Source: Thermoplasmata archaeon (lineage in GTDB: Archaea; Thermoplasmatota; E2; UBA202; JdFR-43). From it: a stretch of 7,885 nucleotides of DNA. A program made the translations under genes and the position numbers. Below are positions 1-6,300 of this stretch, one piece after another (the stretch's first letter is position 1; each line of letters begins with the position of its first letter). Under the pieces are notes generated by a model. The model did no database searches and had not been told where the DNA came from. It saw nothing but the letters and a program-made list of their open reading frames with translations. The stretch lies in NCBI GenBank assembly GCA_021157745.1, contig JAGGWA010000129.1, positions 1 to 7,885 on the forward strand, read 5' to 3'.

Positions 1-1548
1 CCTCACGGAGACAAAGAAAAAGCTTTGTATATTGGCCCAGCTGCTTACATGGCAGCTTTTCATGAAGTGCCAAGTTTGATTGTGGATGAGCATGAGCCAT
101 TGAGCAATTCTGCAAGCTGGATAACCGATTTCTGGAGGCGCGACAGCCTGGCGAGGGAGCCTCCGCCGCCTGGCTGCATGTATCTGATGGCCTCGCAGGT
201 ATACGATTTTCTTACCTCCCATGGATATGATAGGGAAGGCAATGAAGATATTATAACGATAGCTGGACAATTCGACATAGGCATAGGATGGGATCGTGCA
301 TTCGTTGGAAAAGCCAATCCTGGCCGCATATTGGGCACGCCTGCCGATGCAAGCTACTGGGTGGCGAGAAGCGTTTTTTATCCTGCCTTGATATTCGTGA
401 ATCCGGCTCTGAAGGGGAGCGTTGAGCTTATAAATGGAAGTGTGTCGCAGCGAGGCTTTGCAGGCAGATTCAAGATAATAAAGCCGAGCATGAAGGAGAA
501 TTTTTCATATCCTGTTTTGAACACATGGGTTTCCTACTGCCACGAATTTAATAAAGAGGCGAGCAAATACTGGGGCTGCAAATACACAACGAGAGATGGA
601 ATCACGCCATATGAAACGCCTTCTCCAAATCCAATAGATGAGGGAGTAACAGATAAAATTGGAGCATACTGGCCAGATATAAGTACATCGGAGGTTGTTC
701 CATTCTATTTAAAGAAACTTGGCTACAGCATAGCATTTTCCACGAATTTTTCGGCGACAATGCATAATTTAAATGAGGGTGTAATAATGTGGTTTGAGGG
801 GATGCATGCCGGTCACTGGCATTCTGGAGGCGTGGGCTTCTGGGATCCCAACGCCAACTGGAGTAAAATGATGTATCTGCTTAAAGATGTGCCCGTTGTA
901 TGGAAAATAATCGAAAACAAGAAGATAACTACGGAGCCAAATCCTTGGCGTGGCTACGAATTCGGTTTACTAAGGCAGGCTTTGTTCAGATGGGGAATAG
1001 CTGGAAGACAAACCCAGATTTTCCAGACTGGTTGCACAGAAAATCCAGATGTAATGGTGATGGATAAATGGATTGGCTGGGATTTGCATTCAGCATTGCA
1101 TCCAGATGGCATTGTTATTGCAATATTCCAGCAGGTCGAGACAGAGATAAAGAATGGCTATGATTTCGATGCTTCTTTGAAGAATTTGCATTCATGCGGA
1201 ATAAATGCTGGCATTTCCTGCTACATCTCCTCAACATATCTTCATTTAACAATGATAAGGCATGGAAGCGTGTTTCAGATAATAGATCCATGGCTCACGT
1301 CATGGTATGCAAATTTTGCCGTAGAAATGTTCGCTCGCTACCTCGCTTTAGGCTATTCAGCAGGAGAGGCATATTCAAAATCCATGGAGCATGTTGGAAT
1401 AGGCTACCTAACAAAAGAATGGTGGTGGGATGTTTCAGAAAATATATGTTACTTCGGGGATCCAACATTGCATGTATGGAATCCTGTTCATGGATGGGAT
1501 ATGCCTACTGCCATCAACACTGGAACAATAGGGGAGCATGTGACATAG
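1..1548 (+). CDS. C-terminal part of a large, probably extracellular C25 (gingipain)-like protein; 5' end outside window
   Basis: The reading frame is open from the first base (Pro-His-Gly-Asp...) to a TAG at 1546-1548, so this is a 5'-truncated gene; the TTG at 25 is not a convincing start. The last ~120 codons have the layout of caspase-fold C25 proteins: a segment with an Ile/Ser-rich strand (GISCYISS), a long helix with an A-x-G-x-S-x-GEAY-like stretch, then YFGDPTLHVWNP near the end, like the GDP-S/T-L close of gingipain domains. A His-rich HAGHWHSGG (bases 805-831) followed by GFWDP could hold a catalytic His, and Cys codons at 1033-1035, 1195-1197 and 1219-1221 are candidate nucleophiles; which, if any, is catalytic I cannot tell. 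The protein is rich in Trp, Tyr and Gly as secreted archaeal proteins often are. There is no C-terminal membrane anchor; it ends GEHVT. Being coding is nearly certain; the family assignment is tentative, and it may be an inactive surface protein of this fold. Confidence 0.8.
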   Translation, partial: PHGDKEKALYIGPAAYMAAFHEVPSLIVDEHEPLSNSASWITDFWRRDSLAREPPPPGCMYLMASQVYDFLTSHGYDREGNEDIITIAGQFDIGIGWDRAFVGKANPGRILGTPADASYWVARSVFYPALIFVNPALKGSVELINGSVSQRGFAGRFKIIKPSMKENFSYPVLNTWVSYCHEFNKEASKYWGCKYTTRDGITPYETPSPNPIDEGVTDKIGAYWPDISTSEVVPFYLKKLGYSIAFSTNFSATMHNLNEGVIMWFEGMHAGHWHSGGVGFWDPNANWSKMMYLLKDVPVVWKIIENKKITTEPNPWRGYEFGLLRQALFRWGIAGRQTQIFQTGCTENPDVMVMDKWIGWDLHSALHPDGIVIAIFQQVETEIKNGYDFDASLKNLHSCGINAGISCYISSTYLHLTMIRHGSVFQIIDPWLTSWYANFAVEMFARYLALGYSAGEAYSKSMEHVGIGYLTKEWWWDVSENICYFGDPTLHVWNPVHGWDMPTAINTGTIGEHVT

Positions 1549-1550
1549 CA

Positions 1551-2918
1551 TTATTTTATTTCCGTGAGTGCCCATGGGAAAAAACTTGCCCTGCTTCCTT
1601 TAGTCCACCATATTCCGTCTCCAAACAATCCAAATGTAAGTGGACCGAATACGCTTCCCCAGTAGTTATATCTTGCATCTGCAATACTATTGTTAACAAA
1701 CATTCCCCATCCATTATCTATGATGTTGTTATAGTTGATTACATCATCTTTCGTTTCAAACAGATACACGCCGCATGCTTTATTTTCTCTTATGGTGCAA
1801 TATCTCACATCATTGTTTCCTTCTCCTTTATATATATCGATGCCAAAATATGTGTTTCCAGCAAGCTCACAATTTTTAACTTCATTGCTATCTGAGTAAT
1901 ATAAAAGTATGCCATGATAACCATTGTCCCTCGAAACTGTATTCATTATTTTATCACGACTCGAATACTCAATTGAAATGCCACTATATTTAGAACCCGA
2001 GACAGTGCAATTTTCTATCTGTGAGTCATGTGTCTCATATAGAATTATGCCTGCAACATCATCAACAAAAGAAGAATCCGAGATAAAGACATTGCTACTT
2101 TGAGAAACCGCCAGCCCAGTATTCTTGCTTTCTGATATATTGCAATTCTGCAATATAACATCTTGCGATGCACCTATAAATAAACTAACGCTATCCATGC
2201 TGCCACATGAATATACTGTAGCACCTTTTATTTGACAATTTGGAGAAGAATATACTGTAATTGCTGTATCACAGCCATAGAAAGTTGAGTCAATTATCTT
2301 ATTTTCCTTTGATTTGTAGACATATGCGCCAGTCCAGTTTGCATAATTGAATTGGCAATTTTTTATTTCATTATAATCTGAATTTACTGTAATTAGAATT
2401 GATTGTCCTTGCAAATCATTGAAGATGCAGTTTTTAATTTTGTTATGGCTTGATTTATACACAACAATTCCATGAAAATCATTTTCAAATTTGCAATTCG
2501 ATATTTCACAATATTCTGAAGAAGATGCTCCCAAGCCACAGTAATAATAGATTTGTCCGCTATTTCTTATTGTGAAATTGGCTATTTTTATGCCATTGCT
2601 ATAATGAATTGATACAACATCATCGTTATTGAAATCGCCATCTATTATTGTATTCTCCATGTTTTCCCCAGTGATTGTTAAATCCTGCATATTGTATATT
2701 TCAATATTTTCCTTATACACTCCAGCATATACAAAAATTGCATCCCCATTTCCTGCATGATCAATTGCATCTTGTATCATGCTGTAATTGCCCGGGCCTG
2801 AACCGCCAACAAAAAGTTTATTGCCTTCTGTGGCAACATCCACAACATCCTCTCCACTTCCAACCATAAACGGAGGAAATAGCAAAACAAATATGATGAT
2901 GGCAACACCAATTTTCAC
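1551..2918 (-). CDS. Secreted right-handed parallel beta-helix protein (NosD/PbH1-repeat type)
   Basis: This 455-residue protein starts with a signal peptide (Met-Lys, hydrophobic residues 4-18, likely cleavage near Gly20-Ser21). Residues 45-84 match the N-terminal cap of pectin-lyase-like/NosD folds (IQDAIDHAGNGDAIFV, AGVYKENIEI, LTITGE). From about 100 to 410 there are roughly a dozen 20-24-residue coils of the form G-I-x-I-x-x-S-x-x-N-x-I-x-N-C-x-F, giving stacked Asn, Ser and Cys positions. The C-terminal cap is ARYNYWGSVFGP (415-426), typical of archaeal members. There is no C-terminal transmembrane anchor, so it is probably released or bound to the S-layer. The start is GTG at 2918-2916, preceded by GGTGG. 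Proteins of this family bind carbohydrate or act as surface scaffolds; despite the NosD name no copper or nitrous-oxide role is implied. The gene is much more AT-rich than the gene it converges on. Substrate unknown. Confidence 0.9.
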   Translation of the reverse strand: MKIGVAIIIFVLLFPPFMVGSGEDVVDVATEGNKLFVGGSGPGNYSMIQDAIDHAGNGDAIFVYAGVYKENIEIYNMQDLTITGENMENTIIDGDFNNDDVVSIHYSNGIKIANFTIRNSGQIYYYCGLGASSSEYCEISNCKFENDFHGIVVYKSSHNKIKNCIFNDLQGQSILITVNSDYNEIKNCQFNYANWTGAYVYKSKENKIIDSTFYGCDTAITVYSSPNCQIKGATVYSCGSMDSVSLFIGASQDVILQNCNISESKNTGLAVSQSSNVFISDSSFVDDVAGIILYETHDSQIENCTVSGSKYSGISIEYSSRDKIMNTVSRDNGYHGILLYYSDSNEVKNCELAGNTYFGIDIYKGEGNNDVRYCTIRENKACGVYLFETKDDVINYNNIIDNGWGMFVNNSIADARYNYWGSVFGPLTFGLFGDGIWWTKGSRASFFPWALTEIK

Positions 2919-2922
2919 ATTA

Positions 2923-2927
2923 CCACC
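2923..2927 (-). promoter_or_regulatory. Shine-Dalgarno site of the beta-helix gene
   Basis: On the minus strand GGTGG lies four bases before the GTG start codon. It resembles the archaeal GGTGAT consensus and supports choosing GTG over the overlapping out-of-frame ATG at 2920-2918, which is followed at once by TGA. Confidence 0.5.
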
Positions 2928-2947
2928 AAACTATAATTATTTAAACC

Positions 2948-2956
2948 TATATAAAT
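2948..2956 (-). promoter_or_regulatory. TATA box of the beta-helix gene
   Basis: The minus strand reads TTTATATAG here, centred about 34 bases before the GTG start. With initiation some 25 bases downstream, the transcript would carry a leader of roughly 8-9 bases, just enough to include the GGTGG motif. Assigned by pattern and spacing only. Confidence 0.5.
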
Positions 2957-3012
2957 TTGTTGGAGATTGAGTGTGCCTATTCCACTATGGTCTCATCAGG
3001 ATTGAGAAAATA

Positions 3013-3020
3013 ATTTTATA
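3013..3020 (+). promoter_or_regulatory. TATA box of nrdJ (leaderless transcript)
   Basis: ATTTTATA is centred about 24-25 bases before the nrdJ ATG at 3041, so transcription should begin at or next to the start codon. The bases between (ending TTATACCACA) contain no Shine-Dalgarno motif, consistent with leaderless translation. The divergent promoter of the beta-helix gene lies about 60 bases away. Confidence 0.5.
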
Positions 3021-3040
3021 GCCTGTTTTATTATACCACA

Positions 3041-5308
3041 ATGGCTAAGCTCACGAGAAATGCTTTAAAGGTTTTGGAAAAAAGATATCTTTTGAAAGAT
3101 GAAAACGGAAAGGTTATTGAAACTCCAGAGCAAATGTTTCGCAGAGTTGCCCATAATATTGCTTTGGCAGATGAAAAATACGGAGGGGACGTTAAAAAAG
3201 CAGAGGAAGAATTCTATGAAATAATGTCAGAGCTTCTTTTCATTCCGAATAGCCCAACACTCATGAATGCTGGGACAAGCATACAGCAGCTTTCAGCCTG
3301 TTTTGTTATCCCTATCGAGGACTCAATGAAAAGCATATTTGAAGCAGTTAAAAATACAGCTCTCATTCATCAAAGCGGGGGAGGCACAGGCTTTTCATTT
3401 TCAAGAATCCGCCCAAAAGGAGACATCGTTAGAAGCACAGGCGGCGTCGCCAGCGGGCCAATATCATTCATGAAGGTCTTTAACGCTGCTACCGATGTTA
3501 TAAAGCAAGGTGGAAGGAGGCGAGGCGCCAACATGGGAATATTGCATGTGACGCATCCAGACATACTCGAATTCATAAAATGCAAGGATGACCCTCGCGA
3601 ACTAACGAACTTCAACATTTCTGTTGCTGTTTCCGATGATTTCATGGAGAAAGTTGAGAAAGGAGAGGATTACGAGCTCATAAATCCGAGGACAAAAAAG
3701 GTGGTTGGAAAGTTAAATGCGAAGGAAGTTTTTGATATGATAATAGAGCATGCCTGGCGGAGCGGGGAGCCTGGCATAATATTCCTTGATGAAATAAATC
3801 GCCATAATCCAACACCTCATGTGGGCATGATTGAATCAACAAATCCGTGTGGGGAGCAGCCTTTGTTGCCTTACGAATCATGCAACTTGGGAAGCATAAA
3901 TCTTTCAAAATTTGTAAAAGGAAACGACATAGACTGGGATGCATTGAAAGATGTTGTATGGAAAGCTGTTCATTTTCTTGACAATGTTATCGACATGAAC
4001 AAGTATCCGATTCCTCAAATTAAAAAGATGACCCTCGCCAACAGAAAGATAGGGCTTGGCGTTATGGGTTTCGCTGACATGCTCATTCAGCTACGCATTC
4101 CATATGACAGCGAGGAAGCATTGCAAATGGCGGAGAAAATAATGAAATTCATACAGCATGAGGCAAGGATGGCGAGCGTTGAGCTCGGAAAGCAACGTGG
4201 CTCTTTTCCGAATTTCAATGGAAGCGTATGGGATGGAAAGTATCCGGCGATGAGAAACGCCACTGTAACAACAATTGCCCCCACAGGCACAATATCAATA
4301 ATAGCTGGCTGCTCTTCTGGGATAGAGCCTTTGTTTGCAATATCATTCATGAGAAATGTTCTTGATAAGGGAGATAGGTTATATGAAGTCAATCCATATT
4401 TTGAGAAAATCGCAAAAGAGCTCGGATTCTACAGCGAGGAATTGATGAAAAAGATTGCTGAAAACAATGGCTCTGTTCAAGGCATAGAAGAAGTGCCTGA
4501 AGAATGGCAACGCATCTTCGTTACGGCTCTGGATATTGATCCAGAATGGCATGTTCGCATGCAGGCAGCTTTTCAGAAATATACAGATAATGCTACCTCC
4601 AAAACTATAAATTTGAGAGAGGAAGCAACCATCGATGACGTAAGAAAGGCATATCTGCTTGCATACAAGCTGAAATGCAAGGGAATAACAGTCTATAGAT
4701 ATGGAAGCCGTCCAGAGCAGGTTTTGGTTGTGAAGGAGGAGAAAGAGAAGAAAAAAGAAGGCTTTATCAAGCCTCGCCCCCGCCCGCGCCCGACTGTGAT
4801 GTGGGGGGTTACTAGGAAGGTGGAGGTTGGCTGTGGAAACCTTTATGTTACAATGAATGAGGATGAGCATGGATTGTTTGAAGTGTTTGCAAGGCTTGGC
4901 AAGGCTGGAGGGTGCGCGGATGCGCAGCTTGAAGCTATCGGGAGGCTTATTTCGTTATGTCTAAGGAGTGGGATAGAGCCCCGCGACATAATAAAGCAGC
5001 TCAAGGGAATAAGGTGTCCGAATCCGTTGCTTACGAGAGGAGGAACAATACTTTCATGTCCAGATGCAATAGCAAAGGCCTTAGAAGAGCACCTTGAGGG
5101 CAAAGAAAAATTTGAGATACCTCGCCTTGAACATTTTGAAAAGGAGAAAGAGGAAAAGAAGGAAGAAAAAGAGGAAGCGTTCATAAAGCCAATTTTGCAA
5201 TCAGAAAAGGAGGCGCCTGTTGGAGTATGTCCAGAATGTGGCTCTCCTTTGGTATACGAGGAAGGATGCAAGATTTGCAAGAATTGCGGTTATTCAACGT
5301 GCGGATGA
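3041..5308 (+). CDS. nrdJ: Adenosylcobalamin-dependent (class II) ribonucleoside-diphosphate reductase
   Basis: It reduces ribonucleotides to deoxyribonucleotides in the cytosol using a thiyl radical generated from coenzyme B12, without need for oxygen. The 755-residue protein is complete. Visible catalytic residues: NPCGEQ at 268-273, giving Asn268, the radical Cys270 and Glu272; the reductant Cys pair Cys87 (SACFV) and Cys281, the latter 11 residues after the radical Cys as in the Thermotoga maritima enzyme; and the phosphate-binding APTGT loop at 413-417. The body ends about residue 560, followed by a Lys/Glu-rich linker, a TSCPD domain (~585-685), a second charged linker, and a Cys-rich tail (730-755; CPEC...CKICKNCGYSTCG) whose C-x4-C (749/754) fits the swinging-arm thiols that re-reduce the active site. 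There is no N-terminal ATP-cone, so the overall-activity allosteric switch is probably missing. No intein is present. The ATG is set by the family N-terminus and the TATA spacing. It appears monocistronic. Confidence 0.97.
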   Translation: MAKLTRNALKVLEKRYLLKDENGKVIETPEQMFRRVAHNIALADEKYGGDVKKAEEEFYEIMSELLFIPNSPTLMNAGTSIQQLSACFVIPIEDSMKSIFEAVKNTALIHQSGGGTGFSFSRIRPKGDIVRSTGGVASGPISFMKVFNAATDVIKQGGRRRGANMGILHVTHPDILEFIKCKDDPRELTNFNISVAVSDDFMEKVEKGEDYELINPRTKKVVGKLNAKEVFDMIIEHAWRSGEPGIIFLDEINRHNPTPHVGMIESTNPCGEQPLLPYESCNLGSINLSKFVKGNDIDWDALKDVVWKAVHFLDNVIDMNKYPIPQIKKMTLANRKIGLGVMGFADMLIQLRIPYDSEEALQMAEKIMKFIQHEARMASVELGKQRGSFPNFNGSVWDGKYPAMRNATVTTIAPTGTISIIAGCSSGIEPLFAISFMRNVLDKGDRLYEVNPYFEKIAKELGFYSEELMKKIAENNGSVQGIEEVPEEWQRIFVTALDIDPEWHVRMQAAFQKYTDNATSKTINLREEATIDDVRKAYLLAYKLKCKGITVYRYGSRPEQVLVVKEEKEKKKEGFIKPRPRPRPTVMWGVTRKVEVGCGNLYVTMNEDEHGLFEVFARLGKAGGCADAQLEAIGRLISLCLRSGIEPRDIIKQLKGIRCPNPLLTRGGTILSCPDAIAKALEEHLEGKEKFEIPRLEHFEKEKEEKKEEKEEAFIKPILQSEKEAPVGVCPECGSPLVYEEGCKICKNCGYSTCG

Positions 5309-5320
5309 ATTGAAGGCATG

Positions 5321-5776
5321 CTAAATTTCCCCTCGAACTAAAACTGTAAACTGTTGCAGTATCTCTCTAACAGCATCTTTTTCATCTGCTATGAGATAGT
5401 ATTTTCTGCATCTCCCTATTTTTATCAAAAAACCATCTTTGCCTTCCGTTATTTCATTTATAAGATACCATTTTATTACGCTGTTCCACAAATAGAATAA
5501 ATATATGCCTTCACTGCCTATTGCCCATTCAGTTGGAATTCTTATGTTGCAGAAAATTATTGCAGTGGTTACAACGCTTGCCATCAAAATGGCTAAAATA
5601 TTGTTATACTCAAAATGCTGAAAAAGGATATAAGGAATGGTTGCGAATGTGATAGACAATGCAAGAGCCTTTTTATTTCTTCCTTTGTTTATTTTTTTCG
5701 ACATCTCCTTTGCTTTATTCATCGGAATTTTTTGCCTGAAATAAATTAAATCATTTTCAGGTAGTTTCAGCATCAT
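5321..5776 (-). CDS. Small two-helix membrane protein with PH-like C-terminal domain, function unknown
   Basis: This 151-residue protein is not one I can name. A basic N-terminal segment (residues 13-37, many Lys/Arg) precedes two transmembrane helices at about 38-54 and 58-77 joined by a very short polar turn. The remaining part (82-145) reads as alternating strands closing with a helix (KDAVREILQQF), with a WAIGSEGIYL opening; this layout resembles the bacterial PH-like (bPH, YcxB-type) domains found after two-helix hairpins in small membrane proteins. That comparison is by eye and uncertain. It follows the SemiSWEET gene on the same strand after 14 bases, so they are probably co-transcribed. 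Two ATG codons in a row (5776 and 5773) are possible starts; no Shine-Dalgarno is seen. Its stop lies 12 bases from the nrdJ stop on the opposite strand. Coding status is likely from length, helix pattern and tight packing. Confidence 0.75.
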   Translation of the reverse strand: MMLKLPENDLIYFRQKIPMNKAKEMSKKINKGRNKKALALSITFATIPYILFQHFEYNNILAILMASVVTTAIIFCNIRIPTEWAIGSEGIYLFYLWNSVIKWYLINEITEGKDGFLIKIGRCRKYYLIADEKDAVREILQQFTVLVRGEI

Positions 5777-5790
5777 TTGAAAATGGTTTT

Positions 5791-5800
5791 TTAAATATAA
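5791..5800 (-). promoter_or_regulatory. Possible TATA element before the PH-like membrane protein gene
   Basis: The minus strand reads TTATATTTAA, centred about 20-23 bases before the paired ATG codons. It overlaps the last codons and stop of the SemiSWEET gene. It could give the downstream gene its own leaderless transcript, but the region is simply AT-rich and chance is a real alternative. Confidence 0.3.
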
Positions 5801-6066
5801 TTTTTAATATCACGATTTCTTTCATACATCCTTTTCATTGCAACAATAACAATATTGCATGCTGTTCCAAAGATGTTGGCAGCTATTATGGCAATATCAC
5901 GGCGGAGTAAGCCATAAACAAGCCACAAAGACATGCCGACGGCAAGTATTACAGGCATGTAATATGAGACGTCTTCCATCTTCTTTGTTTTCAGCCCTTT
6001 CACAATCTGTGGAACAAAGCCGAAGCTTGTTAATGCTCCCGCTACAAGCCCTATAATTGTTTCCAT
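5791..6066 (-). CDS. SemiSWEET sugar transporter (PQ-loop/MtN3 family)
   Basis: This 91-residue integral membrane protein has the length and three-helix plan of SemiSWEETs, which work as dimers to move mono- or disaccharides down their gradient across the cytoplasmic membrane. Helix 1 (about 4-22) ends in the PQ motif Pro19-Gln20, followed by a cytoplasmic KGLKTKKMEDVS loop typical of the family. Helix 2 (35-54) contains LWLVYGLL with Trp48, and helix 3 (57-77) contains ANIFG with Asn64; a Trp and an Asn at these places line the sugar pocket in characterised SemiSWEETs. The tail is basic. The ATG at 6066 has a TATA-like element centred 24 bases upstream and no Shine-Dalgarno, suggesting a leaderless message. 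It is the first gene of a probable two-gene unit with the PH-like membrane protein. The substrate cannot be read from the sequence. Confidence 0.9.
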   Translation of the reverse strand: METIIGLVAGALTSFGFVPQIVKGLKTKKMEDVSYYMPVILAVGMSLWLVYGLLRRDIAIIAANIFGTACNIVIVAMKRMYERNRDIKNYI

Positions 6067-6085
6067 GGGTTGTATGAAAGCATGA

Positions 6086-6096
6086 GATATATTAAT
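6086..6096 (-). promoter_or_regulatory. TATA box of the SemiSWEET gene
   Basis: The minus strand reads ATTAATATATC here, centred about 24-25 bases before the ATG at 6066, the same spacing as at nrdJ. The element is nearly symmetrical and might also serve plus-strand transcription toward nurA, though the distance to the ATG at 6124 (about 32) fits less well. Confidence 0.45.
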
Positions 6097-6273
6097 GTTG
6101 TTTAGTATTGCTCTCCAAAGTGCATGGCAACGATGATTAAATCGAGAAGGGAAAAAGGAGAAGGCTTGCTAATTATTGCTATTGCTTTTATTTATCACGC
6201 TCCTGTTCTAAATGTCCGTCACCTGCTTGAGGCGGTTGCTGTTGATATCCCTCATTTTTTCATTTCAGATAAC

Positions 6274-6283
6274 ATTATATTAT
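6274..6283 (+). promoter_or_regulatory. TATA box of nurA (supports the start at 6301)
   Basis: ATTATATTAT is centred about 23 bases before the ATG at 6301, matching the spacing seen for nrdJ and the SemiSWEET gene. No Shine-Dalgarno lies between, so the nurA-herA message would start leaderless at this codon. Confidence 0.45.
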
Positions 6284-6300
6284 CTCATGCCTATAACATC

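Larger units (their letters stand above)
6067..6300. other. Spacer between SemiSWEET and nurA, holding an in-frame upstream extension of nurA
   Basis: The nurA frame stays open back to an ATG at 6124, adding 59 residues. That segment is hydrophobic (LLIIAIAFIYHAPVL) and unlike the NurA fold, and uses codons such as CGT, CAC and CTT that are rare in the nurA body, so I treat it as probably untranslated or as doubtful. No tRNA or strong hairpin was seen in either strand. Confidence 0.4.

Noticed and set aside
1194..1895. A 233-codon plus-strand open frame spanning the end of the surface-protein gene and the beta-helix gene
   Set aside because: It overlaps two well-supported genes, has a Cys/Ile/Phe-rich composition without recognisable domains, and no upstream promoter or ribosome site.
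1551..2918. Nitrous-oxide reductase maturation role (NosD) for the beta-helix protein
   Set aside because: The similarity is only to the shared beta-helix fold; no nos genes or copper-binding features are present in the window.
2980..2995. CCACTATGG and nearby bases as an inverted-repeat operator
   Set aside because: Only three bases pair in each arm, which is expected by chance.
4803..4808. Run of G bases as a G-quadruplex
   Set aside because: A single G run without three neighbouring partners; it encodes Trp-Gly-Val in the NrdJ TSCPD region.
4732..5177. Homopurine tracts at 4732-4761 and 5138-5177 as possible triplex or regulatory DNA
   Set aside because: They are fully explained by the Lys/Glu-rich linkers (AAA, AAG, GAA, GAG codons) of NrdJ.
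4379..5280. Minus-strand open frames inside nrdJ
   Set aside because: nrdJ is conserved throughout this region; the antisense products are Ser/Phe/Leu-rich and arise from the purine-rich coding strand.
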